A stretch of 64,000 nt of DNA from Gnetum montanum (Eukaryota; Streptophyta; Gnetopsida; Gnetales; Gnetaceae), in assembly GCA_015680685.1 (NCBI GenBank), contig MNCI01016273.1, forward strand, positions 689,951 to 753,950, read 5' to 3'. Positions 47,653 through 57,720 of the stretch are shown piece by piece (position 1 is the stretch's first letter; every line of letters starts with the position of its first letter). The notes under the pieces were generated by a model. The model searched no databases. It had not been told where the DNA came from and worked only from the letters and a program-made list of their open reading frames with translations. The translations under genes and the position numbers were made by a program.

Positions 47653-48671
47653 GGGCAAAGAAGCCTCATGAGGTGATGGTGGTAACCATCGAGAGGTAGG
47701 GGTGAATATCTACTTCAAATACAATGAAGTGGTGGTGAGCCAAAGCTGGTTGGAATGAGGGGCCTTGGACTCCTTACTCGAGAAATTTTGAAAGGCCAGG
47801 CTTATGGATCTTTTCAGGGCTCTGAATCTGGGCATCTTTGTTGCCAAGATGCTTTCCTTGGTCAACTCCTTGTCTGGGAGGACAAGCCGTTCTCGCACAT
47901 ACGTACAGGGCATGCGAGTGGTCATTGAAATCAATGACCAGCTATTTGCAGATCTATTCAGCATTCCTTCTGATGGCACCTCTATAATGTCGAAGGGAAA
48001 GTAGGGGTTGACTCTCCAAAAGTAGCATGAGCAAAAAGGGTTCCCCATGGAAAAGCTTAAAGATGGCCTTGCCATGGGGATCTACCTAGTCTTTTGTGCC
48101 CATGCATTCCCTCAACTGCTTACCCAAGGGAAGGTCCTAGGAGTTGAGCAAGCCTAGGTAATGTGGGAGGTTATGGAAGAAGGGGACCATTATAACTGGG
48201 CTAGTTTTCTATGTAGTGGCTTGCAGGCTGAGATTTTGGGGCTTTGTGAGCAAACAGAGTCCTGCTCTAACATACACTATGTGTTCTACATAGGCTGTTT
48301 GAAGTGCTTCGTGGAGTTCCTAGTGGTCCAGGAGGATGGAGCTTGGTCCGTGTGAGATCACGACCAGATTCCCAAGCCATGGATTCGATAGGTCCTTCAG
48401 ACCATGCAAGCCTAGGATCCCCCAAAAATGGTTGGGAAGTCATTGTCCGTAATGACTAAAGATCTAGTGGTTTGTAGCGTTCGTGGCTAGGACAGCGTGG
48501 GAGAGACGCCCCCTGTCATAGTCGGTAGCGTGACACGAGGTGAACATCTCATAGCTAAGACTATTCCCAAGGAGTTGCGAAGGAAGAGGCCTCCCCCAAC
48601 TAGGGAAACCCTTCACGCGGAGGAGGAACGAAGACTGTGGCTCAAGCTACAGAGGACGCAACCTCCCATTG
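47653..48671 (+). pseudogene. Cassette exon: plant-mobile-like domain
   Basis: A long exon after ttgttgcag, ending before GTAAGT at 48672. Pieces: IYFKYNEVVVSQSWLE, LMDLFRALNLGIFVAKM, VQGMRVVIEINDQLFADLF, then SIPSDGTSI, LAMGIYLVFCAHAFPQLL, VMWEVMEEGDHYNWASFL and SNIHYVFYIGCLKCFVEFL. The 'V.G..V.I....I..LF.IP..G' pattern resembles the putative plant transposon protein / plant mobile domain. It ends with a basic linker (ELRRKRPPPTRE). Confidence 0.5.
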
Positions 48672-48786
48672 GTAAGTGCTTTGGTGTAATGCCTACTTTG
48701 CCATAGTTTGCTACACTATGTAGCACAATATCTGTTTTGAGCTAACTTATTTTGGATTGACACAAACATGCCTTTTTTGCTAGCAG

Positions 48787-49285
48787 AGGAAGAAGAAGAT
48801 GAAGAGGAAGATGATGAGGAAGTGTTGGCCCTTAGGACGGGGGTGATAAATAAATATGCGAAGGCCCTAGTTTTGGAGGAAAGGACCCCGGTCAGGAATA
48901 AGGGAGCCTCCTCCTACCAACGAAGAGGTACCTCCCTTAAATAAAAAAGATGCTAGTCTCCTAAAAGGAAAGGCACCAACGCATGAGGAAGGGGCTCGTA
49001 TGGACTTGGTAGGGCCCTCCATTGAGGCTACTGTGATCTTCTTGCATCAACAAGAAGAAAGATCACAGCCGGACGCTGGTGAGTTGGGCTCTATGTGTGC
49101 CTTATCATAGTCCACTTTGGCCATTGCTGACATGCTTAATCGTGTAACAGGTGCTACTGCTAATGTCTTTGGACTCCCTCTGCCTTGTGCGGAGTCATGG
49201 GCCGAGGTCCCTGACAAGTTTGCGTTTGTTCAGGGACTTGTTGATGACATGATCAAACGTCTTCAGTAGGCGAACCCTCGTGCGG
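48787..49285 (+). pseudogene. Cassette exon: acidic linker
   Basis: Starts EEEEDEEEDDEEVLAL after tagcag. A frameshift follows, then a hydrophilic stretch and GLPLPCAESWAEVPDKFAF before donor GTAAGT. An alternative intron may remove about 49079-49151 (ctg/GTGAGT to aacag). Confidence 0.4.
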
Positions 49286-49388
49286 GTAAGTAGTAGTATC
49301 TACTATTCTTATGTTGCTACGCTAAAAATTTTGAGCTTGTTGATTATGCTATGCTAACGCGATCACTACGCTTCTTCATGTCGAATAG

Positions 49389-50212
49389 CCTCTCGGCTCA
49401 AGTGGGACCTGGCACAACCTATGAAGGTTGGTGTTGTGCCTACACTCTTGCCTGATGTGATCGAGGTGTCTCATTGCATGTTTGACAAGGCTTATAAATA
49501 TGTCTTGCACTTGGCACGCTCTCTATGGAAATGTAGGCACATCAATGAGGATTTGTGAAAATGGGTCCAAAGGGTTGAGTAGAGGGAGGCCGACCTGGCC
49601 GCTGAAGTGGAGAATCTCAGGTCGAGGAATGATTTTCTTATAAATTGTAACCCCGACATTGTTGATTGAAAAATAGCCATAGATGACTATGCTAGGTTTT
49701 GGACTATCATTCACCATAATGTTGAATCCACCCGCGAGATAGTCGAACAAAAAATGCAGATGGACTTGCTAGCCCAGAAGTGCCAAGACATGAAAGACAT
49801 CAATGCTAAGGTCTTCGAATGGGGGAACTCCTAGAGACATCATAAACATATGTACAAGCTAGAGAATGAGACCCATCAAAAACTGTACAAAGATGCTGCT
49901 GTGGAGGCATTTACGTATGAAGCATTTGTGAATGCCATCGACACTTCTGAGGCCTATGCTAAGTTTAAGGAGCAGGTGAAGGTCACGAATTTTCCTGAAT
50001 TGAAGGTGGACCTTCCTACAAGAGAGACTACAACCGCCTCCCTTTCCTCAGAGCCTCTAAGGTGGACAACTGTGGAAAGGGAAAAAGCTGCTACCACGAA
50101 TGTTGAACCTAGCCACAAGCATTGGGTGGATATTACAACAGAGGAGATTTGGCGTCGCCTCAGGCTTGGTCTAGACTGGATACCCCTTGAGACCAATGCA
50201 GGTTGCTCTCAG
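49389..50212 (+). pseudogene. Cassette exon: coiled coil
   Basis: SRLKWDLAQPMKVGVVPTL, ARSLWKCRHINEDL, then READLAAEVENLRSRNDFL and TREIVEQKMQMDLLAQKC, with MYKLENETHQKLYKDAAVEA and onward open for 127 codons from 49850. Leucine-rich heptads predict a coiled coil. There are four in-frame stops. The donor cag/GTTAGT closes it, and the last exon (50308-50409) is an acidic tail ending AFEEEANGEGDANGDNP. Confidence 0.5.
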
Positions 50213-50409
50213 GTTAGTTGCCTTAATGTGTAGGTGCTCATGCTATGTTGTAACTTACGTTTGTTGCATGTGTTTCCCTAGTTGACTACCTCATTCTTGC
50301 AATGTAGGCTCCAGATGAAGATGCAAGGCCTGTAGAGGGGGGGAATGATGCATAAGCATTCGAAGAGGAGGCAAATGGCGAAGGCGATGCAAATGGAGAC
50401 AACCCATGA

Positions 50410-51075
50410 CAGCATGGGATTTCCTTCTTTTTGAAGTGCTTAAATTTTGAAATTCTTTGAAAATTTTGCAAACATTACCAATGGGCAAAAATTTTGAATA
50501 GAATGATAAAACTTCAGAAAAGAAACCAACTTTATGTTAACTTGTGTACTATGTAAAGTTTTCATGCTTTCATGTGCTAGTTTTAGGCCATCTCGGGCCA
50601 TTACTAGTTTTGGGCCATTTCGGGCCATTGCGTAACATGTCAGAGAGAAAAGAGATAGTGCTAGTTTTACGCCATTTCAAGCCATTAGTGTATCATGCCA
50701 GGAGAATGGCATGTTAATAAAGTGAAAAGAAACGATGCTAGTTTTAGGCCATTTCGGGCCATAGCGTAGCATGTCGAAAGGATGGTATATTAACAAGGTA
50801 AGGAAATGGTGAATGTAAAAGGGATGGCAACTTGGTAGGAAGTAGTAGGGTTGCTACGCTATGCATAGCTGCTTGATGCTTCATGGGTTGATTGTAACGT
50901 AAGGTCGAGGCATTTTGCTAGGGCACTTGTTCACATTGTTGTCCTCCGCTTGGAAGGGTAACTTGACCCATGCATTTTTGATTTGGAAATCGGCTTGCTG
51001 AGCCGATCCTTCCGTTGAATGATTAATGCATGCATGAATAAGTGCTTCATTCTTAGAGGTTGTAACCTCTGAGCC
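50410..51075. repeat. Right flank of the cassette with 'gctagttttaggccatttcgggcc' repeats
   Basis: Four related units at about 50576, 50606, 50672 and 50739; the last two are followed by 'agygta(g/t)catg'. The core 'gctagtttta' resembles the motif clusters at 41430-41747 and 45345-45815. No coding similarity. Confidence 0.7.
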
Positions 51076-51660
51076 CTATTCCATGTTTACGTTGCTGATT
51101 GCTTGCATCGCTACTTCATCACCATGGATTACCACCTCCCTACCTGTGTATGGTAAGGGGATTTCCTGGTGTATAGGTGAGAAGACAACCCTGAGTTGCG
51201 CTAACCATGATCTTCCCAAGATCAGGGTAAACCTAGGAATTTCTTCAACTACGATGAATGTTGCATATGTGGGGAATTGGTCCCTTGCTACAAAGTTTAC
51301 GTGAACTGTGCCCTTCACTAGGACACATGCCCCATTGAAGGACCTCAGACACGATGTCATTATTGGTTTGATCTAGTCGACCAATCCCAACTTATCCACA
51401 ATAGGGAAGGAAATGATGTTTGTGGCGGCCCCATCTTCAACATGTACCCTTCGTATCCGGTGTTGGCTGACCCAAATTATGATGAAAAGAGGTGTTGTAG
51501 TCACTTGACCTCCTTTAGGATCTTCCCTAATGGCAATGTTACTGAAAGTTAATTGAGGTGTTGTGGACTTTGCAGGTACAAAGGGAAGCATGCCCATGTG
51601 GATCGCTTCCTCTTCTGCTGGCATGTTCTTGTTGACTGGAATCACCGTTAACATGCGGAC
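51076..51660 (-). pseudogene. Protease of element 2
   Basis: 51373-51654 holds VHVEDGAATNIISFPIVDKLGL, the retropepsin site, with Glu-Asp-Gly where D(S/T)G is usual. 51076-51360 continues ARDQFPTYATFIVVEE and FTLILGRSWLAQ, a good match to the rest of Tat/Ogre proteases. Confidence 0.75.
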
Positions 51661-52939
51661 TAGAGCCCCTCAATGGGGTACAAATGTCATAATTAGGTCG
51701 TACAAGCTTAATGTAGCATTGTTCTGCTTTAGGGCTTGCCCGACCTAGGTGAGGGCATCCAGAAGGTCTTGGCCACCTACTTGTTTAACACTTTCCTCTT
51801 CTTCAATTCGTCCTAAGAGATGAATCTCCCAAGGAGAGGTGACTTCAAATCTGGGTTCAAATCCTTGTTGGCAAAGTAATGCAGGCTGCATAATAGTGTC
51901 GACCTTCATCTTTAGTGATGAAGGTGCAGATGCGAAGGATGAAGATGTAGGCTTGGGGGGTACCTTTGACGGTACTTCCGTTCGACGTCTCGCTCAACAG
52001 GTGGGCTTCTTGCCTTATGGGACGAGGAGGTTGTTCAACTCTGTTGTGCGAGGTAGGGACTGTCGAAGATGTTGACCCCTTGATGATGAATGGAGCTAGA
52101 GCTGTTAACTGATGGGATCGTGTGGCCTCACCAACAGGCGGTGCAAAGGTGGATGCTTGTGGTGGGACTTTCAAGATGAAGGGCGACTGCGAGCTTGGAC
52201 CAACCATTGTTGGTGTTGGTGCACTACGCTGAGGCACACAAATCACAAATGGCTAGCGGGGTGGCCTGGGATCATTGTCAATGCCGATGGTGTTGATCAC
52301 GTAACTGACATTGTTGGCGTTGAGGGGATCTGTGTAGACATACATAGATTGATTTTTAGGGCGTACTGGGTTGCTTTCATCCAATACCAGCTTCCCTAGA
52401 TCGATTAATCTTTGGATGTCATCTTGCAACCACAGACAATAATTTGTGGTGTGACCATATAGTTGGTGGTAGTCACAAAACCTGTCTAGCCTAAAATCCC
52501 TAGGAACTGGGGGCTCATTGGGCAGGTCCAAAGAGGGATTCCTAAGGTGCTTGCAGTAGTGTTGATGTCTTATGTTTGCTTCCTTTGACATCTGCTTGTG
52601 TTGGATGTATCCCGCTGCTAATAGTTGCTTCAGGAGTTCTGAAGGTTTGAGAGGCAGTGGGGTGTATTTCGAGTGGTCTTTGCGCTCAAAGTTGGGTTTG
52701 GTGTATGTAGATGTATTGGGCATAGGTGCAGTGGGTTGCAGTGCTTGGCCCAGTTTGGGCTTGGGGTTAGCCGCAGGTATGGCTGGTTTCTTGTTATTCT
52801 TACTACTGCTACTGCTAGGTTTGGGTTTAACCTCAGTTGCCATAGCAGCCACTGTGGTTTTTGGGGCCTTACCCTTATCCTTTTTTGCAAAGGTGTTCTT
52901 GTAAGCGATGTAGGCTAGGTCTTTGCTTACCTCGGCCAT
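51661..52939 (-). pseudogene. Gag C-terminal part with zinc motif, element 2
   Basis: 52253-52939 is open for 229 codons: a basic, Ala/Lys/Ser-rich linker (KKDKGKAPKTTVAAMA, SSSSSKNNKKPAIP), then FCDYHQLYGHTTNYCLWL, the C-x2-H-x4-H-x4-C type knuckle of Tat gags near 52430-52490, and DIQRLIDLGKL. 51857-52246 adds a Pro/Ser-rich spacer before the protease. Confidence 0.75.
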
Positions 52940-54672
52940 GCCTTGTATGCTTTTAGTCTAAGCGAAAGCCTGACTCAGAGGGCGAGGGGCCAGGTAATAC
53001 GGTTTGGACTTGATGAAGCTGTTTACTACACCCTTAAAGATGGCCAATAAATGGGCCTCCGTGATGGGCACACGGATTTCGTTGAGGGTTACGCTCCAAT
53101 GTTGAATGAATTTTTGGACTAATTTTAGCGGGTCTTGTTTCATGTTCATCAGCTGATCCAACATGGTTTCTGGCTTCAAGTTGTACTTGAAGCATGTCAT
53201 GAACTGGGTCAAGAGTTCTTCCAAAGTTGAAATGGATGAACATGGTAACACATGGTACCAATTTAGGGCTTTCCTGGCTAGGGACATGGTGAAGACACGA
53301 ATGATCGTATGCGGACATTGCTACAATAGCAAAGACTTTGAATAGAAAGTGACAAGATGTGTGTTGGAATCTCCCTCCCCATCATACTTCGTGAAGTGTG
53401 GGAGAGACATCCCTGGTGGTAACGTCAAAGCAGGGATTGCAGGGTTAACAGGGTCATTCTGGTAAAAGTCCATAACTTGTACCGTATCAGACCCCACAGC
53501 TTTGAGGCATTTTATTTTCTTAGTGAGGGTCTGGATGAGTTGAAATGCTTGGTCTAGCCCCGACGACGTTGTAGATGGTTGAGGGACCTTAGAGACAACT
53601 CCCAGATGCAGTATGGTGGTGGTGGCGGGTTGACCCATCAACGGTGCTGTTGGGGCCACCCTCACTAAAGGTGCTACTTGCATTGTCCACCATTTGATGG
53701 GTGGTATTGGTGGAGTAGCAACAATGGGTTGAGTCGCTAGATAGACCATTTGGGTCACCGACTGGATAGACCATGGCCTCGTGCTAGGATGTACCACTTG
53801 CGGGGTTGGGTAGGTCTGAGGGCAAATGTAGTGAGACATCTGCGACGGTTGTAAAATAGAAGAAAAAGAGAACAAGGCCCACCTTGTGGACAGGCCGAGG
53901 CCCATTATCATGGGTGGAATAGATGCAAGTGTAGGAATTGACATAGAGGTTATGTGCGGTTGCGAAGTAGGTATAGTATGAACATGCAGTAGTGTAGCCA
54001 TGATAGGCATGTTACGTATTACAGGAATATGCTAATGAACAGTTTGTAGTAGCATAGTTGTTGCGAACGCAACCAGGGAGTAAGGACGATGATATGCTGG
54101 GAATGTAGCATGGCTACCCATTGTAGTTGTGGCTGTGGGCTACTGGAGCATAGGCATGATGGTAAAGGGAGAGGTGATAGAAAGCAGGTTGGCCTAGAAG
54201 GACTGGGCATGCGGGATAGGAATGAGGTTGGCTTGACCTCCCTCATTAGATTGGGAATCGAGTTTCTCCTGTCCATCTTGAAAGGCATCGTCCTAGTTGG
54301 ACATAGTGTCCTATTGCTTCCTAAGCCTAGCCAACTAGATTAATTGGTCTAGCACCCTTTGATATGCTTGTGTTAAAGGTAGAGAAACGTTGGTGGAGGA
54401 ACGAATTCCTTCTTGTTGTAATAAGCGAACTCGAAGTGACGTTTTTCTTCAAGTTCGCGTAAATCCAAGGGCAGATTAGCCTGCACCTTTGCACAAAGGA
54501 AACTATAATGCTCATGTTGTTGGGCTAATCCCTTAGGCCCCTAGTTTTGGATTCTAAGAGATCGACATGCTTCTAGCGTGTGGTTCAGTAGTTGTTCGGC
54601 ACCAGTGGTGCCTTGAACCATGAAGGGCACCTTCGCGTTGAAGGCGTCAATAGCGGTGGTGGTGGAAGCCAT
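52940..54672 (-). pseudogene. Gag of element 2 (N-terminus and capsid core)
   Basis: The likely start is MASTTTAIDAFN at 54672. A broken Pro/Ser/Gln-rich region follows (54010-53470). The core has MSLPHFTKYDGEGDSNTHL (near 53400) and ARKALNWYHVLPCSSISTLEELLTQF split over 53287-53190, then QKFIQHWSVTLNEI. This is the standard retrotransposon gag pattern. Confidence 0.75.
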
Positions 54673-54749
54673 TGCTAAGTAAGTAATTATGTAAAAAAGG
54701 TGCAAGAAGTGCAATAAGAACAAAGGCATTAAAAAAGCAACAAAAGGCA

Positions 54750-55495
54750 GTTTTACGTCTTGCCGGATTCTGGAGGAACAGTTGAGGCGACTGATCTATA
54801 CTACAAAAAATGTAAACAACCACAAAAGGGTGTCATGTTTATGCTAGTGCCTGATGAGATACAGAGCACGTGCAAGAATATCGTAAGGCAAGTTCAGTTA
54901 ACCGACAATCAAGAAGGCCTTATGTCTTGTAGGATCCCGGAGGGATCATCGAGGCAATGAACCTGCACCACACAAGGTGTAAACAACCACAGAAGGGTGT
55001 CACGTTTACGCCTGTGCAAGCTAGGGTGGAGAGCGCGTGCAAGACTAGTACAAAAGAGGAAGGCAAGTTAACTGGCCGTTGGAAGGCTTTATGTCCTGCA
55101 GGATCCCAGAGGGACAATGGAGGTGACCGATCTACACCGCATGATGCGTAAACAACTGCAGATGGTGTCAATTCTACGCTAGTGCATATCGGGGTGTAGA
55201 AGGCTTGCGAGATTACCGTAAGATGAGCAAGCTAACTAGAAGGCTTTGTGTCTTGTAGGATCCCCAAGGGATCATCGAAGTGACTGGTTTGTACCACATG
55301 AGATGAGGTACAGAATGCATGCAAGACAACCATAAAACAAGCTAGTTAGCCAGTGATCGAAGACCTTGTGTTCTGTAGGGCTCTCGAGGAATCGTCGAGG
55401 TGACTGATCTACATCACATAAAGTGAAAACAACCACAAGAGGGTGTCACATTTATGCTCATGTGTATCAGGGTGTAGAAGGCTCATAGAACTACA
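54750..55495. repeat. Leader tandem repeats of element 2, about 168-bp unit, five copies
   Basis: 'gtaggatcccggagggatcatcgaggc' and relatives recur at about 54761, 54930, 55098, 55256 and 55375 (intervals 169, 168, 158, 119). Each is followed by 'gatctacacc', 'aaacaaccacaraagggtgtca' and a less conserved part. They lie between the 5' LTR and gag. Confidence 0.88.
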
Positions 55496-55544
55496 GTGAC
55501 ATGCAGAAAAGGCACCAAAGGCCCTCCTTCTAGGGCTAGAAAAC

Positions 55545-57146
55545 TATAGCGATCGAAAACGTTGATGGCTGGAAAACACCGGGGGGTTGGTAGGCGCGAC
55601 AGTTTTGACCCCGTACTTGCGAGAGGGTTGTGTTGGGTGTGTGTAGAGATGGGGCACCTTGAACAGTCTGGTCTATCAGACAGGGACTTACATCGGTGTC
55701 TATATAACCTTTTGCGACGTAAATAATGCGAGATGCAAAATGATTCTTGAAAGTAAATAAAGCAGAAAGAAAATAGTGTAAAATACAACAATAATGCAAA
55801 GTAATTCTTGAAAGTAAATAAGACAAAAAAATAATGCAAAATGAAATGACAAGCAAGGAATAAAGTAAAGTGTAGTTAGAAACATGCACCGCTATGAAGC
55901 TACAAGTTTGTTCTGTCAGGGTGGATACAATCGGTTGCATAGTGTGACGAAGTGCAGAGATCTTGAGAGTAACCAGAACGTGTCAAGAAAAGGGGCTATA
56001 CGTGGATTCGGATACTAATAATGCAGGATTCTACCAAGGTGATAGAATGAAGATGGAACAAAACACCAGCTAAGAAAGGCTCACTATTTGCAATGTCAAA
56101 TAGATAACTTTGATGTTACAATGCTGGAGAGAGGAGAATTTTGTTTAGAGTTCAAAAATTTCCAACCCTTTGAAAGTTGTTTGCTTCAAGAAAAATGCGA
56201 ACTCTTTAGAAACTACCAACCTTTTTCTGAAAAATATCTAGACCCTTTTGCATGTTATTTTCTAGGGTATTTATAGGACCGAGGGTATGCGAAAGGGGCG
56301 GTTTGGATGCTACGTGCCTTAGGCCTTCATTGTCTTACTAAAGCCACTCGTGCCATGCATGACTATTGGACCTACAAGACCATTGTGATGCGAACCTATA
56401 ATGCAATAACTATGGTCTTACCATGCCGTAATTGCGTCTAGAGATGTGTGCCAACGGTCCGATTAGGTGAAGTGCATTAATGTCGCACAACCACCCACAT
56501 GCCTTGCTGTGCTTTGTAGCATAGCATGATTGGCATAGCGTAGCACCTTGTTGCGCATTCTGCTATATGTGTGTTTGCTTGCTATGCTACATAGTGTAGC
56601 AACTAGCCTTAGTTGCGAAAGTTTTGCCTATTTGCAAAATTTGTCTCCTGTGATGTAAGTCTTGCGAACTTCGCTAATTCTACCCTTCGAGCTGCCTTCT
56701 GTCTCTTCCGAAGGATTGCTACACCTTGCTGCGCCATGTAACTCAGCATAGTGTAGCAGTAGACATGCTTCGCTACTTCTTGATGGAAAGGGACATCATT
56801 GTAGAACTTGAAATTGGGTGAGGGGAGTAGTAGTAAAGTCATTGCCATGTTACGCTATGTGGCATAGCATAGCGTAGTACTTTGTTCTACGACCATCTTC
56901 TGAAGCTTGCTACACTACGAGGCATAGCGTAGAGTAGTAAACTTCGTGACTTAGAAAACTTGTCGAACTATTTTTTTTGCGCATCCAGAATGCTGCTGCC
57001 AACTTTATGAGTCGTTTCTAAGTAGGTTGTCAGCTGGGCAGTCTACTTCGGTGGACAGGCAGGATGACGTAGAGCCTATCCATGCCCAAAGTAGAAAAGT
57101 TTCAGAACTGGGCAGCCTGAGCTCAGAACGTTCCCCTCCTGAAGAA
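55545..57146 (-). repeat. 5' LTR of element 2
   Basis: Partner of 38738-40359; minus-strand TATA box at 56268-56276. It lacks a short 'accattagca' type segment present near 39629 in the other copy. The primer site just inside (below 55545) is not one I recognise. Confidence 0.85.
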
Positions 57147-57602
57147 GTGGTTCTCAAGGCACATTTCACAAATCATAAATTAACTATTGAGAACCTAACC
57201 AAAAGGATTTATGACTACTAGGAGCTGAAAAATTTAGTAAGGACATTTCACATTAAGCATAAATAGTTCACTTCCTAGTTTTTCAATGTAAAGAAGATGT
57301 TTCCAATCATGCCTTGTATGGGATATCCCCATTCCAACCCACATTGCTCATGTTGCATGGATTGTGAATGATCCCTGGAGTAATGAGAAGAAGATGAAGG
57401 CATTACTTGATGCCTTTCACCTTTCATTGAAGGTTGCAGTTACAATAGGATAGCCACAACTGCCTTAGCTATTGCATGTGCCCGAAGCTAGCAAAGGTCC
57501 TTTAGAGCATCAAGAGCCATCACCACTTCTTCAGGAGGGGAACGTTCTGAGCTCAGGCTGCCCACCATCTTCACATGGAGGTGAAGTTTCAGAACTGGGC
57601 AA
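57102..57602. repeat. Three copies of an LTR-end fragment, one inverted
   Basis: The last 45 or so bases of the LTR (gtttcagaactgggcarcctgagctcagaacgttcccctcctgaa, 57102-57146) return at about 57578-57602 in direct orientation and at about 57522-57562 inverted. The inverted and the second direct copy lie back to back with a short spacer. Confidence 0.8.
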
Positions 57603-57720
57603 CCTGAGCTCAGAACGTTCCCCTCTTGAATCTTCAAAGAGAAATTGTAGAATTTTCATTGATTTTTATGAACTTGGCCCATTGTGTACATATCTAGACA
57701 TTCTTTGATCTCTTGTCTTA
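57147..57720 (+). pseudogene. Possible right part of transposon-type gene X
   Basis: Protein-like text LKAHFTNHKLTIENLTKRIYDY, then ELKNLVRTFHIKHK and KMKALLDAFHLSLKVAVTIG, hydrophilic and coil-like, could continue the coiled coil that ends at 38737 if the large element is removed. This is inference from position and composition. Confidence 0.3.

Larger units (their letters stand above)
45990..50409 (+). pseudogene. Antisense multi-exon cassette inside element 2
   Basis: Opposite to gag-pol, between protease and RT, lies a gene-like unit: a TATA box (ATAAATA, 45990-45996), a leader with donor gacag/GTGAGT (46106), then exons bounded by good AG and GT sites (46780-47229, 47312 to about 47555, 47653-48671, 48787-49285, 49389-50212, 50308-50409) and a final TGA at 50409. 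Exon text is protein-like with a handful of stops, mostly TAG/TGA/TAA, while introns carry GCTAYG repeats. The exons suggest in order a NIF/FCP1-like phosphatase domain, a plant-mobile-like domain, an acidic linker and a coiled coil. Tat relatives are known to carry antisense genes, usually after integrase rather than here. Confidence 0.6.
38738..57146 (-). mobile_element. Tat/Ogre-like Ty3/gypsy element 2, about 18.4 kb
   Basis: 1.6-kb LTRs at 38738-40359 and 55545-57146 enclose, reading leftward, a repeat-rich leader, gag, protease, an inverted gene cassette, RT, RNase H, a second archaeal-type RNase H and integrase. The second RNase H and the great length are hallmarks of the Tat/Ogre lineage. 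Over about 210 aligned LTR bases (38876-39085 against 55682 onward) I count some 15 differences, mostly transitions, so it is younger than its neighbours. A target duplication could not be fixed because the outer LTR end is ambiguous. Confidence 0.85.

Noticed and set aside
47710-48075. 121-codon minus-strand frame
   Set aside because: Lies opposite the plant-mobile-like cassette exon, which has the better protein-like text and splice borders.
52572-52904. 110-codon plus-strand frame with hydrophobic end
   Set aside because: It is the reverse-strand shadow of the open gag frame at 52253-52939, which has a clear zinc motif.
55483-55839. Open minus-strand frame with LTR-derived hydrophobic text
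   Set aside because: It overlaps the more similar frame conserved in both LTRs and has no family resemblance; regarded as a by-product of repetitive LTR sequence.
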